Below the pieces are notes generated by a model. It searched no databases and was not told the DNA's origin. It was given only the letters and a program-made list of their open reading frames with translations. A stretch of 64,000 nt of DNA from Parelaphostrongylus tenuis (taxonomy: Eukaryota > Nematoda > Chromadorea > Rhabditida > Metastrongylidae). Of this stretch, positions 34,877 through 46,964 are shown piece after piece (the first letter of the stretch is position 1; every line of letters begins with the position of its first letter). The stretch lies in NCBI GenBank assembly GCA_019055375.1, contig JAHQIW010002162.1:1-64000 (forward strand). The letters are read 5' to 3'. The translations under genes and the position numbers were made by a program.

Positions 34877-37800
34877 TCATTTTAGAAGTGCCGAAACCAC
34901 AGCTTCTATGTTGAGCTTACGAAGATCACGATATGTTTGACCACAACCAACAAAAACAATCGGTTGACCGGTTGTGTACGTCATAGATACAGCAGCACCA
35001 GCCTAAGAAGATGAAAACATATCCATCGGAAATGTTTACAAATTCAAAATAGCAAGAACGAGAATGAAAACTGGCGAATCGTTGGAAACAAAAAAGTCAA
35101 AAGAGAAAGACCTTGTCGTCGATAGTGTCAAATTTCGTTAGAACGATGCCATCTATTAGACGAGGAATCGCTCCAGGAGTAGCATTGTCAGCAAGTGCCT
35201 TCAATCAGATATATCAGGTATTCTCATGAGTTTGGGCACTACAGTAATAAACACCAACTTCAATAATATACACGAGTCACTGATAGTCATTCAAAAACCC
35301 GAATTACGAGAAATTTGATGCTAAAACTAGTTTTTGGAAGGTCTATAGAGAGCGCTCTTAAAGCAAGAAGAAAATCATATTTTGCACTTAAAGTAGCTAA
35401 CTCATCGCTTCAACTCTACAGCGGGTTTTTTTGGCAATGCGGAGCAAAAAAAAAATTTCGCACCCATAGAACGATAGAACGAAGTCTCCTCTGCAATTCT
35501 CATGCAAAAAATTCAAAAAATTTTCCCGGAAAGGGGAATAAACTTCCAAATAAGTAGAGGAAGTCGCGCTTCTCTTGAATGATGCGCTTTTTCGAGGCGG
35601 TAGTTTAAATCGCTGAGCATAGAAATCACTCATTTAGAAATTTTTTCACCTTTCCGGAAGAATTTATATTTTTCTCGTGAAAGAATTTTGGGAATACTTT
35701 GTTCTATCGCTCTACAGGCACCAATTTTTTTTTGTTTGCATTGGTAAATAAACCCGCAAAAAAGCTCGAGCGACGAGCTAGGTTCTTCGAGTGTGAAACA
35801 TAACTTTCTTTCTGCTCATACACCGTTCTGTATGAGCGGTTTAGAAAACTAGCTTTTGCATTAAAACTGTCGAGATTCAGGCTATCGAATGCCTACCAGA
35901 AATCAAAGAATGATACTGATCATGGTGTTCATCGCTCAAGTATCAAAACTTATGAAAAGACCTAATATCGACATCATAGAATAGTGAATCTCGTTTGATC
36001 TCTTTTAACACGCTCATACATATGAGTCATCTTCAAAATGACTAACGATATTAACAAGATGAAAACGTAGTCTCTAAAGAAGATAGAATAGTAGATTATA
36101 TAGAACCTGGTTGAATTTTACGAGTTGATCGGCTGCTTCGTTACCGACCAAAGCTTCGCCAACAAATAGTACTAAATCAGGCTCGTTGATTCTTATTATC
36201 TAAAGTGTACGTGCTTACGATTTCACAAACGAGTGACGAATGACTACTTACCTTTGCTAATTCTCTCATCAAGGGCTCATTACGTTGCATACGACCAGCA
36301 GTATCAACGAGGACCACGTCTATGCCACGTTCGGCAGCTATTCCAATAGCAGCAGCTGCCATACTGGCAGGATCTTTCCCGTAGCCTTGCTCGAATAGCT
36401 GTATGTGAAGTGATGTAACAAGTGACAAGGAGATAAGACTAAGTTTCTATCACATAGATCAATATAATTGAATAAACTGACAGCATAGACTATGCCCGGT
36501 AAAGTGAGTTGGGGTTACAACTGAGTCCAAAGAGATGTACTTTGCACTGGACTGCTGCTGAGTACCTACTTCCTATGATACTTGGATGGACAATCTTCAC
36601 TGGTAGTGCGAGATCCACCATGGTTCCCATTCGCTTCTCTCCAGCGCAACTGTCGTCCATGTTGGTGATCTAATTCAACATAGTGATGCACACGAGGCCT
36701 ATTCCGTGATTCTTAGCTCGTTGCCATTTGCCGATGCAGATGACTTACGCTAGCCACAAACACGTCCGCCCAGTCGGCCCATCGTTCGGGTGAATTCCAA
36801 GGGGCGCTCGAATTCTCTCGAAGTCCTGCCATTGCTCTTTTCGGCACATGTGACACGTTCTCATGATATGATCGGCACATCTTTGTTCTATTGTTGCATA
36901 TATTCCTACATCTGCATATCCCAAAGATGGGATAATTTACAACGATCTGAGCTGCACAAGCCGACCAAACATTGTGAATGTCGATTCAGTTCCAGAAGAC
37001 CGCTAAAGCATCCTGCGAGTGGCCGACAGATTAATTTCTTGACGTGGTTCTAGTATCGGCCTACTTCTCTGTTGCATAAAAGAGCGCTGGAAGAGTATAG
37101 AGTCGAAAAGGCGTGCACGGAATTTGGGGTCCCTATTTGGCTGTTGCCTTCTTTGAGAGGCTCGAATGCGGTCCATGCTGCTCGTTCTATCGTAACGGTG
37201 TCTTCATGCCTACTTCCATGTTCATTGAACGCCCAAGATACGTACTCCTGGTGGTTTCCGTGATCAGATCCATGTGATTCAACTTTTTCACCACACCATG
37301 GAATCTTCGTTAAGGTCATTGCATCGTCTCTGTCTTACTGATATGACCTTGGCTGCGCGTGCGAGATTGAACCACTGACCACGTGCACGTCGCAGAGCAC
37401 CTCTGACTACTGCACCACACGCTCCGAAGAATAAGCATTAGAAATTCAGGGCTCCAAGCTAGCTAATACAAACCTGCACCGAGTTAGGATGAAGAGCGTT
37501 GAGATGCTTCGTATGGGTACGCAACTGTTCTACAGCTCCTGCTCGAAACGTGTCACCAGCAACTATCAACACACGATTATGATTCTCGTTCAGCCAAAAT
37601 GCTACCTAAGATTTCGAAAATCTACAAACTCTTTTAAATTTATTCAAAACACAAAAACCTTAGCAAGGTTGGTGGTTTTTCCAACACCGTTGACGCCACA
37701 GAAAACTATGACATACGGTCGACCTTTGTGTTTCGCTTCAACTATGTCACGGAGGATATCTACACGACGCTTTGGAGTAAGCAACTGAAAAACATATCTA

Positions 37801-40800
37801 GATATACCCAATGGTGTGCAAAACTTTTTGCGTCAGGCGGGACTCGAACTCGCATCTCACTCTATCCGCAAGCGCGTGCGCTAACCCGCTGTTAACAGAT
37901 AGATGCGCTGCAGCGTAAAAAGAGTGATGGCAAAACGGGCGCCAGTGTCCCCCTGGCGCAAGAAGTTCTGCACATCACTCTACATCACTGTGTATATCCA
38001 TAACATTATACACCGCTTAAAGTGATCAAGTAAAAACAATTCGACAAGGATATGACTCGTTTTGAGCCAATAGGTCTAGTGCTAAATAGGCGCCTATTTC
38101 GTCCTATCGGGACTCATCAGTAGCAACCTCCCTCGGCTATCTAAAGCCGCAAACTCGACTACCGGTCACAACAACGTCAGGTAATACCATCATCCGACTT
38201 GGGGTGATTAATTTCTGCTCGGCGTCATTCCTTTAGAGAATTATTTAGCCTCAAAGGATGGACGGAACCGAGGCAGGGTGCTACTGATGAGTCCCAATAG
38301 GATGAAATAGGCGCCTATATAGCACTAGACCTATCGGCTCAAAACAAGTCATATCCTTATCAGATTATTTCGTTCTGAGCGGGTCTGTAAAGGAGTGGTC
38401 GATAGCAGAGGTATGATATTAATTCTATTTGAAAACATTTAGTGCATTCTGTTACACATTTTCAAGCCTTTCAGAGGTCTGTTATGGCATCTCGAGTACC
38501 AGACATACGCTTCGGCTGAATCGCAAGCCTTGTTTAAAAAATAGCTAATTTTTTTACCTTACGCATAGTGTAACTTATACGGCTCCGGTATCCTATGATA
38601 GGTGAGGAGTAGCCAAATGACATGTGCTAGTGATTAAGTCTGCGAAAAAGAACAAACGCATCTCTAGCACTCGAGATACCGTTACAAACCTCTGAAAGGT
38701 TTAGGAAATTCTAGCAATTTATACTGGAGGTTCTAAATGAAGTCTCAGAATAGTCGAATGGAATTGTTGAATATATTTAATCAAAGAGTAACTTATAATT
38801 AATGCTAATCAGAGCAGCAGAGAGATCTCACTTCCATCACTGAGCAGCGGGAAGGTTAAAGAATTAAAAATAAAGTTCTCAGCGTAAATCTTCTGAGGAC
38901 CAGGTTAACAGACAAGCGGCATCGCGCCGTCGCTTTTCCATGAGACGCGCGGCCTCCATTACAGTCGCTGAGTGAGAATTGACGTCGCGCAGTGAGCATC
39001 AAAAAGACTCCCATGGTCCTCAGAAGGCTAATCAGTCCCTGAGGAATGCGCCATGTACTCGACTCCATTCGTATCATTGTTTGAAATGAGCGGATGCACA
39101 TCTGGTCTTTGCTATGACTCGCGGAGATCTTCCAATGTTTCAAATCGATGATGCCATCCTCCCAAACAAGTCTAAGATTTGCCGACCACGGAAGCACGAA
39201 AGGCTTTGTGAGCACTGAGCGCGGGATCGAACCATCGACCATCGTTTGATCGACCAATAAGTTTTGCACAGCACCTCTAACCGCCGCGTCACAGGCGCTC
39301 GTAATAAAAGTATAGGAGTGAAATCTCGGACCTGAGAAAGCGATTCTTTGACCGCTTGCTTCACTTCGGTGCTAATACGGCTAAATGTACTCAGAACTTT
39401 GCCCTCCAGTTTACGCCCAACAGATAGGCAGATCTTATCTGCTGGATCGGCAGCCACATTTTTTACTAAAATATATAGATAGGGACCTCAATCGAAATCA
39501 AGAAATAATCAAGTTAACTTACGAATGAGATTTTGCCGCATATTGTCCAGTATAGGCTCAATGTCTTCGGCGGTAATCTTTCTATTACTCACTAAATTCT
39601 TGAACACACCGAACCAACCACAACTTCTTCTCGTTGCAACGATTCTTAAATGCACATGAGACTTTTTTCAGTCTAAATTCATGAGGAAATTGTCCAAGGG
39701 GTACTGTAACATTGCATGGAACTCAACGTCACTAAGAACGAATTTGCTCAATGGTCTGTTTCAGTGACTCAGAAGAAGATACCCATACGACAGCACACTT
39801 CTCTAAAGCACAATTGACCCTTCGGGAACGTGGGCGCATTTCCTCTGCATCTATAACCCTTTGTGTGGAAACGCTGGACGGTCCGCTCCACCTCCTCTGC
39901 ATCTCTAGCCCCCAGCGTGGAATCGCATTGAATGAATGATTATATCTTTTCGATTGTATTATTGATATCATTTTCCTACTTATAACAACATAATATATCT
40001 ACGTATAGATAACAACATAATATACTCACGTATGACACAACATCGGTAAATAACAACTAAAGTACTCACTGAAATATACAATGATACATCCAATTTCGTT
40101 CACATTCCGTGAAAACAATGTTTCCTCGCTGAGGTCAGAGATGTAGAAGAGGTGGAGCAGACCGACTACTGCCACGCTGGAGGCTAAAGATGCACAGGAG
40201 GTCGGCCCACTGTCCCAAAAGTGTTAGAATTTACAACTTACTCTTCGTCATCATCACACTCTTTGTCGGAAAATCCTTGCAACTGTGCTGATTGCCCAAC
40301 AAATTTACGCTGAAACTTGAACTCTTCAAAAAAATGTGAAGGAGAAGGGAGGCAAAATGGAACAAACTACCTGCTCATTCACGAATGCGAGGTCTTCAAC
40401 ATCACGAATTTCAGCATTAGCCTAAATTTCTAACCCCTAAAACGCAAATGACAGGGCTAAAACTGAAAATATTATTCAGAGAACGAAGTAATCGACAAAC
40501 CTTATCTTTATCAGCGGAATAGTCAAGATTTGTAAGATTTTCCACATTTCCAGACAATTCCCATACACGAGCTTGCTTGCCTTTCTTCTTCATATCTGCT
40601 TTTACAGTGCTAAATTCGGCAAGAGGGTGTAGATCGAACATGACATACCAACTACGCTTGCTATTATATTAACCCTTTCGGTACCGCGCTGATTTTTTAC
40701 CTGGCACGCGACGCGGTAGATCTGCATTGGGAGCGCGTTATCATCACAATGTTGGAGTTTTTAAAAGAGATTTAGGTTTTGATCTTCCTTAACAGGACCT

Positions 40801-43800
40801 TGTAGGTGATGAAAAATATAATATAACTGGAGAAACTTCACTGAGCCCATCGGTGGAAGTTTCAACGCCAATGATTCCAATAAATAATACAATAATCGAG
40901 TTCATGTAGGAAAAAATTATACTGCATACTGCGCAGAAATGTATTTTCCACACCTCCAGTGCACATTGCGAATCCTTTCAAGAAAGTGTTTATGTGACAC
41001 AGTGTTGTAAGGATTGTTATAGATTCTACGCCATTGATAAATATGAAATCTATGTAGAGTATCGTAGAGCAGCTATGAGCAGATTGTGCAGAATGATCAA
41101 AGGAGTAACATGAAAATGAGAAAAACCACACAAGTATCAGATCTATATCGCGTCGAGCACACATTACAGCAAGCGCAGCGAAACCGGATGCAGCGCGACG
41201 ATTGGTGTACCATGTATGGCACACGCGGGACCGAAAGGGTTAAATCCAATATATCAAAGCTAATTTAGAACAAAACAATAAGAAAGGGTGCACACACTAT
41301 AGAAGTAGTCTTTAGGACTGAATTCTAAGTTCTGTGAAAAGCAAACACACTTCACCGGTGCTTCTGTGCATTCGTTTTCCGCATCAGGATTTCTCTACGC
41401 TTGACAATTTCGTTCACTGGAGATTCTGGTTTGAAACACATATCACGACTTGGATCCGATGCAAGCATTCTATAGAAATGTGTGCGAGAATATGGTCGAT
41501 AGGATCACAGCGTACACAATAATTATATATCCAATAAGGGTGAGATCCCGGGGTCAACTTCCGGTCGAAGTTTGAAGTTTTGCGTATAACTCAATAATAC
41601 TGATATATAATTACGAATCACAACGCTGTTAAAAGCGATGGAACAACAAGAATTCCTACAGATTCATGACCTACACGATAGTTCCTTCCATAGAAACCTT
41701 AGCCAAATGACGTTCTGCTTTCTTAACCTTCTTTTCCTCTCCTGGACGGCGAACTTTGATTGATCCAATGGCCTTCTGCGATTTTGCGCTCTCCTACAAA
41801 TGGAAAGGGACCTGAAGAGTGAGGATAGAAGAGGATGAGTTAAAACAAAACTAAATACAAAGATAAAGAACAAAAGACCAGATAGAAAGGTAAAGAGATC
41901 AAAAGATTAACCTGAAATGATCTTGGCTTCCTTCGTACACTCACGGAATTCTCGTCCAATTTCAACAGTTCATTGCGAATCCTAAGATTCACAAAAACGA
42001 CGTCATCGTACAAACATACGGAATGTTCTAAACACTTATATAACTGAGAGAACTGAGTGGTGAACAAAAAACAAGGCCTCAGGCGGGAATCGAACCCACG
42101 TCTCATCCTATCCGGGAACGCGTGCTCTACCACTACACCACTGGTGCTTTTTGTTCACCACTCAGTTCTCTCAATTATATAAGTGTTTAGAACCATTTTG
42201 AAATCTAAGATTTTTGGCTACAGACCCACGTCGCCGGTTTTCGAAGAGACCCTTTTATGGCGCCGTAAAACCAACACAAAACTATGTCTCAAACGCGCAT
42301 ATTTCTCGCCGGCAGAGCTCTTTCTGTAGACTATTGGTATTTATTCGACAGCGTAATCGTTTCTGATTCCCACGCTGTGCTTATACCATGAAAAGACCGT
42401 TCATCTGCGAAGCAGCAGCTGAAGCAAGTTGAATTCGCATGTGCGACCAAGGGGGTCTTTACCCAAGTCACGCCCGCAAAAAATATGACTGTCTGCAAAG
42501 CAAGAAACTTCCTTCTGTAACAATGTCAAAAAAGGCTTTTTGAAAACCAGGCAGGTGGTGCTGTAGCCATAAATCTAAGCTATCGAATGATCACTAACAC
42601 TTCCATCAAAAATTGCTGTCCAGAGAATGAGATCGCTTTTTCATTTCTCGCCTGACAATGAACAAGTACCTAAGATTTCGTAATAAGACTGCTTAATAAT
42701 AGAAATGAAGCCGAAAAATCACTATCAACCAAATTATATTCCAATCAGAACCTGAAGAAACCCGTCAAAGTTTGGCTGACAGCTATCATAAGTTAAGTAG
42801 GAGAAAGAGTGGTAGCAAAGCAGTGCAATCGCTGATGCAGTGGGGTAGCACACGTTCCCGGTAGGGATAAAACGTGAGTTCCATCCCCAGCTGATCAAGA
42901 ACGTTTTTCATACTACTCAGGACTCTTAGGTTCATTCTTAGAACATCATAACACTGCTCAAAGCAATAAAAAATAACGATTCATTTAAGATACGGTCAGA
43001 TTCCAAAAGAATCAGTGACGAACCTCATAAATTCGGAATCGAAAGACCAAAATGTTCCCTTAGCATTTTGGTACAATATCTGGAAAGCAACCATTCGTAT
43101 TACAGAGTCATGCAAAACCAACAGAACTAAAAGCACGAGAATGAGGAAAGAATACCTGCCTGTCCAATAATGTTAACCGATATGAAAACCTCAAACCCCG
43201 GATGAAAGTCTAACCCGAGTCTCATACTTTTCGAAAACGAAGGCTAACCAGCCTTAGCGGGGCTCCCTACCAGAACTAACTCGTTAACGACTTGGTTGCC
43301 AAGAGCTCAAAGACTTGATATCCGTTTGCTGAGACGAAGCCGACGTGTGCCTAAGCCAAACCCGCCGTATCTAGAAAGAGTGATAGCAAAACACTCCTCC
43401 AAAAGGTCAGACGCGGGTTCGCCTGCCGCCCGAGGTTCAAAGTCTTGCATATAACCTAACATCACTGGATATCATGGAATCAGCACTTTCCGCCCAATCA
43501 TCTTGAGATCTCGCGTAAACATCAAGTACAGTATGATATAATTTTTTAGCCTTTCAAGAGCTCTGATATGGCATCTGGGTGGTATACGTACGTTTCGACA
43601 TATTCTCGCATGCCTCATCAGTACCACACGGCCTGGCTCAGATGCCGAAGATATATCAAGATACATTAGTTGTAAAGGACACTTGATATTGCGTTTTTTT
43701 CCCACAATGATTAATTATCGATGGTCTACGGTTGTTATGGCGTAGATAACAATTTCTTCGAATCGACTACCTCGAGACCTCACATAAACATTCAGTATAG

Positions 43801-45449
43801 TCTCATAGAATGTTTTGAGCACTTCAAGAGGTCTGGTATAGAACCTCTTTGGTATAAGTACGTTTCCGTGTACTCTCGCACGCCTCGTCAATACCACACG
43901 CCCCACGGCTCACTTCCACTAGTAGCACTCGCCGTCGAAGATGTATCACTCTGCGTCAAGTGGAAGGATTACTTGATGCACTTATATCACCGAGATGCCA
44001 CATCAAACCTCTTGAAAAGCTCATAATATTCATCAGACTACTAGCGAAACATTTATAATAAGCAAAGCTGAAAGCATAAATATGAGAAAAGAATACCTGT
44101 TTGTTCAGAAGTACATTCTTATACATGTCACGAAATTTCCGATGTACATCGGAAAGCAATTTATCCGTATAGGATAACTGTAAAGCTGACTGGTATATGA
44201 CCTGAAAGTAATGGCTTGCGATAAAACGGAGTACAACAGATCATTAAACCCTTTGAGGGACACGACTGACAGGTGGGCGGCGTCGCACCACCGCTTGCGC
44301 GACAGTCGCATTCAGGCAGCTTCTGCATGTCTGTGCTTGCGTGTCTGGCTGCGTGCGCCTGCTTTCCCACGAGATACGACGCCTCCATTACAGTAGCTGT
44401 GTGAGATTTGACGTCGTGCGGCTTGATACAAAATGTAACATATGACCCTTTTGAGAGCTGAGCCTTCGAACTTTTATGAAAAGTTCTGGACCACCAAAAG
44501 ATGTCGTTTCTCCATTTGCTTACGTTTACCAGAAAATATCCAGAAGTTCTTATCAAATAAAGAAAATCGCATGTCGCTTGACGAAATTGATCAAAAGCTG
44601 TATTGAAAGGGTTAATGGCCAGTCGGTCCTCGGAATAACGACTTCAAAACCCACCACAAGAACCAGCTCAAATTCGTTGTCGAGTTTAAATCGGATCGTC
44701 ATCTCATTGAACTTGAACTCCATCACTGCTCGACCCTAAAGAAAGACGTTTAACCCTTTCGAGACCGTGGATCCACGGCCTCTGCATCTTTAACTGGCAA
44801 CTCTGAACGGTCAGCCCCACATCCGCTGCATATGTAACTCCCAGCCTGCTACTGTTTGACGCCGCGCGCAGTTCCCTGCCAGAAATGCAGAGGCGTAGGT
44901 CCACGGTCCCAAAAGGGTTAATCAATGCAAAACAAGCAAAACCCTACTCAAACCTGAATGAGCACATCTCGGATGAATGCGTTGATCGCGTCTACGAAGC
45001 AATTGGTTCCCTCCTGGAAAAAAACAATAGGTGATTTTGGCTACAATACATTAAAAGAGAGACATGCAAAGGGATAAAAGGATAAAGCTCTAGATGCTGA
45101 TCGATTCCTGAGGGATGCGACATGCATCCGACTCCAATCGCAGCATCGTGGAGGTGATTGAATGAATATTTGGTCATTACAATAACTAGCATTGGCCCAC
45201 CGATGCATCAAGTTACTGACGAGAATGGTAACAGACAAGTCTGGTACCGATTCTGCCGACCTCGGAAGGACGAAAGCTTGGTGAATCATGAGCGCGAGAT
45301 CGAACCATCGATCCTGTGCGCGACGCAAAGCACTTATTCACTGCGCCACATGCGCACGACATGCAAGAGCAAAACAAAAAGTGCTAGGTTACCTGGAAAG
45401 TCCACAGTCCTAAGCCTCCCTTTATGAAGACTGAAAAGAGCTCGATCAT
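34877..45449 (-). CDS. SRPRA: Signal recognition particle receptor subunit alpha, 19 exons
   Basis: Docks ribosome-SRP complexes at the ER membrane. Exons: 45393-45449, 44954-45013, 44655-44735, 44097-44201, 43024-43079, 41912-41981, 41675-41793, 41356-41469, 40501-40609, 40371-40421, 40242-40309, 39523-39644, 39332-39465, 37659-37784, 37474-37605, 36252-36398, 36107-36199, 35112-35198, 34877-35002. All junctions are phase-consistent, giving 618 residues (human 638) with no stop or frameshift. The N-terminal SRX domain ([16 protein letters not shown] onward, to about residue 130) should bind the beta subunit; a lysine-rich linker follows. The NG domain has G1 GVNGVGKT at 412-419, [11 protein letters not shown] from 442, DTAGR 500-504, TKFD 569-572 and GCGQ near 596. 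The start is chosen by homology; a weak TTTATAG acceptor lies 17 bases upstream. Exon 7 donor choice (41675) is set by phase. Most of the larger introns hold repeats. Confidence 0.96.
37345..37430 (-). repeat. tRNA-like SINE family A, head only
   Basis: The reverse strand reads GTGTGGTGCAGTAGTCAGAG, GTGCTCTGCGACGTGCACGT and GGTTCAATCTCGCACGCG. Only the promoter-bearing head remains, in SRPRA intron 15. Confidence 0.7.
37810..37995. repeat. tRNA-like SINE family B pair
   Basis: GTGTGCAAAACTTTTTGCGT and CAGGCGGGACTCGAACTCGC form a reverse-strand box B-like head. CCCCTGGCGCAAGAAGTTCT and GCACATCACTCTACATCACT form the tail. It lies in SRPRA intron 13. Confidence 0.6.
38060..38400. repeat. Foldback family F4, complete inverted repeat
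   Basis: The left arm (38075-38150: GGTCTAGTGCTAAATAGGCG, then CTATTTCGTCCTATCGGG, ACTCATCAGTAGCA) is the near-perfect reverse complement of the right arm (38270-38340: TGCTACTGATGAGTCCCAAT, AGGATGAAATAGGCGCCTAT, AGCACTAGACC). The core is about 110 bp. It sits in SRPRA intron 13. Confidence 0.85.
39025..39300 (-). repeat. tRNA-like SINE, family A
   Basis: Family A body (TCCCTGAGGAATGCGCCATG on the plus strand) and head (GCGCGGGATCGAACCATCG to CACCTCTAACCGCCGCGTCA). Located in SRPRA intron 13, immediately next to exon 13. Confidence 0.78.
39775..40240. repeat. Degraded TTAA/CCCTTT-type MITE pieces
   Basis: GGACGGTCCGCTCCACCTCC, TCTGCATCTCTAGCCCCCAG and the inverted GAGGTGGAGCAGACCGAC, CACGCTGGAGGCTAAAGATG, GTCCCAAAAGTGTTAG match the inner parts of the element at 44750-44921 and 57454-57600. 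It lies in SRPRA intron 11. Confidence 0.5.
40669..41243. repeat. TTAA-flanked MITE, piggyBac-like ends
   Basis: Ends are TTAA plus CCCTTTCGGTACCGCG on the left and CGCGGGACCGAAAGGG plus TTAA on the right: about 16 bp terminal inverted repeats with one mismatch, inside a TTAA duplication. The 575 bp have no transposase frame. TTAA target duplication with CCC-starting ends is typical of piggyBac-superfamily MITEs. Located in SRPRA intron 8 (40610-41355). Confidence 0.75.
42070..42155 (-). repeat. tRNA-like SINE, family B head
   Basis: The reverse strand reads CACCAGTGGTGTAGTGGTAG, AGCACGCGTTCCCGGATAGG and GGGTTCGATTCCCGCCTGAG. The promoter-like boxes are well kept. It is flanked by inverted TTTTGTTCACCACTCAGTTC and GAGAACTGAGTGGTGAAC. 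Confidence 0.72.
42190..42670. repeat. Repeat family F5 copy
   Basis: Contains CGTCGCCGGTTTTCGAAGAG, TTTCTCGCCGGCAGAGCTC, TTTCTGTAGACTATTGGTAT and CTGTGCTTATACCATGAAAA, shared with 55660-55870 and 63350-63540. SRPRA intron 5. Confidence 0.65.
42815..42965 (+). repeat. tRNA-like SINE, family B
   Basis: GCAGTGGGGTAGCACACGTT, CCCGGTAGGGATAAAACGTG and GAGTTCCATCCCCAGC give box-like blocks, followed by the family tail region. Confidence 0.5.
43540..44043. repeat. Foldback family F1b copies
   Basis: TTTTTAGCCTTTCAAGAGCT, CTGATATGGCATCTGGGTGG and ACGTACGTTTCGACATATTC begin one unit. A second (43810-44040) has TTCAAGAGGTCTGGTATAGA and an inverted end ACCGAGATGCCACATCAAAC. Related copies are at 45900-46260 and 51590-51730. 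SRPRA intron 4. Confidence 0.65.
44244..44615. repeat. TTAA-flanked MITE in SRPRA intron 3
   Basis: Starts TTAAACCCTTTGAGGGACAC and ends TATTGAAAGGGTTAA. The same element occurs at 46457-46836 in the duplicated block, so it was present before that duplication. GC-rich core (GCGGCGTCGCACCACCGC), no coding frame. Confidence 0.68.
44750..44921. repeat. 172-bp TTAA-flanked MITE in SRPRA intron 2
   Basis: Left end TTAACCCTTTCGAGACCGTG continuing GATCCACGG; right end GTAGGTCCACGGTCCCAAAA continuing GGGTTAA. The inverted ends pair over about 28 bp. Intron 2 is 218 bp; without the element it would be about 50 bp, a normal nematode size. Confidence 0.82.
45074..45358 (-). repeat. tRNA-like SINE, family A
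   Basis: Plus-strand tail GATAAAAGGATAAAGCTC, body CCTGAGGGATGCGACATGCA and reverse-strand head (GAGCGCGAGATCGAACCATC to CACTGCGCCACATGCGCA on the plus strand). SRPRA intron 1. Confidence 0.82.
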
Positions 45450-45609
45450 GGCTATCCTTGAGGCGCCTATAAAAGTTCTTAGAAGGAAAACCACATAGCA
45501 ATAACAATCGAACTGCTCAAAAACGGAACGGACAGCAGGATAGAAAGCGAAAAATACTCAACATCATTGAGGGAAAAAAAGATGAACATCGGCAATCAAA
45601 AGTGATGTA

Positions 45610-45895
45610 AACGAGGGATGTCGCTCTCGGGTCTGATCAATCCCTGAGGGTTAAGCTATGCATTCGATTCAATTCGTAGCATCCTGGAGGTGAAGGAATG
45701 CACGTCTGGCTTATGGAATGACCCGCAGTGGTCTACCAATGTATCAAGTCAGTGCTGCTATACTCCCAGACAATCCTGGGAGCAATTCACCAACCCCAAA
45801 GGGATAGAAGACTTGCTGGAGCAATAATTGAAAGAAAAAATTAAGAAAAAAATTAAATTAAATTAAATTAAAAAAAAATTAAATTAAACCTACGA
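45610..45895. repeat. SINE family A body and (AAATT)n tract
   Basis: GATCAATCCCTGAGGGTTAA and CAGTGCTGCTATACTCCCAG belong to SINE family A; the head is lost. A short AAATTAAATT tandem tract follows at 45848-45890. Confidence 0.6.
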
Positions 45896-46207
45896 TATCA
45901 CTATCACTCTACGCTGAGTGGAAAGATGACTTGATGCACGTATTTAGAAACGTTTTATCAGACTATACTGAATGTTCAAACGAGGTCTTAATGTAGTGAT
46001 TGGAAGGCATTATTATATGCTCCACAATAGCCGTAAGCCATCGATAACGAATCAGTCTGAAAAAAAAGGAAACATCAGGCGGTATTTTTACCTGACGTAG
46101 TCAAAACACCTTTGGCGGCAACTGCTAATAGTAGTAGCGATGAGCCGTAGAGCGTGTGGTACTGATGAGGTGTGCGAGAATACGCAGAAACTTACGTATA
46201 CCACCGA

Positions 46208-46964
46208 GATGCCATACCAGACCTCTTGAAAGGCTTAAAATATTCATTAGACCACTAGCGAGTCATGTGACACAAGCAAAGCTGAAAGCATAAATATGAG
46301 AAAAGAATACCTGTTTGTTCAGAAGTACATTCTTATACATGTCACGAAATTTCCGATGTACATCGGAAAGCGATTTATCCGCATAGGATAACTGCAAAAA
46401 TGACTAGTATATGACCTGAAAGTAATGGTTATGATAAAACGGATTACAACAGATTATTAACCCTTTGAGGGACACCACTGATAGGTAGGCGGAGTCGCAC
46501 CACCGCTTGCGCGACGGTGGCAGGCAAGCACCACCTGCATGTCCGTACATGCACGTCTGTCCGACTGCAACTGCTTTCCCATGAGACAAGACGCAGCCAT
46601 TACAGCAGATGTGTGAGAATTGACGGCCTGCGACTTGGTACGAAACGTAGCATATGATCCTTTAAAGAGTTGAGCTTTCGAGCTCTTATGAACTCTTGTG
46701 AAAAATTCTAGTCCACCTAAAGATGTCGTTTCTCCATTTGTTTACATTCAACAGAAAATATCCAGAAGTTCTTATCAAATAAATAAATCGCATGCCGCTT
46801 GACCAAATCCATCAAAAGCCATACTGAAATGGTTAATGGCCAGTCAGTCCTCGGAATAACTACTCCAAAACTTCCACAAAACCTAGCTCAACCTCGCTGT
46901 CGAGTTTAAATCGGAATGCCATCTAATTGCACTTGACTCCTATCACTGCTCGACCTAAAGAAAG
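46208..46964 (-). pseudogene. Decayed duplicate of SRPRA exons 3 and 4
   Basis: A direct duplicate of 43995-44746, upstream of the SRPRA start codon. The exon 4 copy (about 46313-46418) still reads [20 protein letters not shown] after an in-frame TAG at codon 4. The exon 3 copy (about 46870-46955) keeps FRFKLDSE but has a TAG after GVKCN and has lost its GTGGGT donor. The TTAA MITE of intron 3 is duplicated with it. No copies of exons 1, 2 or 5 were found next to it. It cannot encode protein. Confidence 0.9.
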
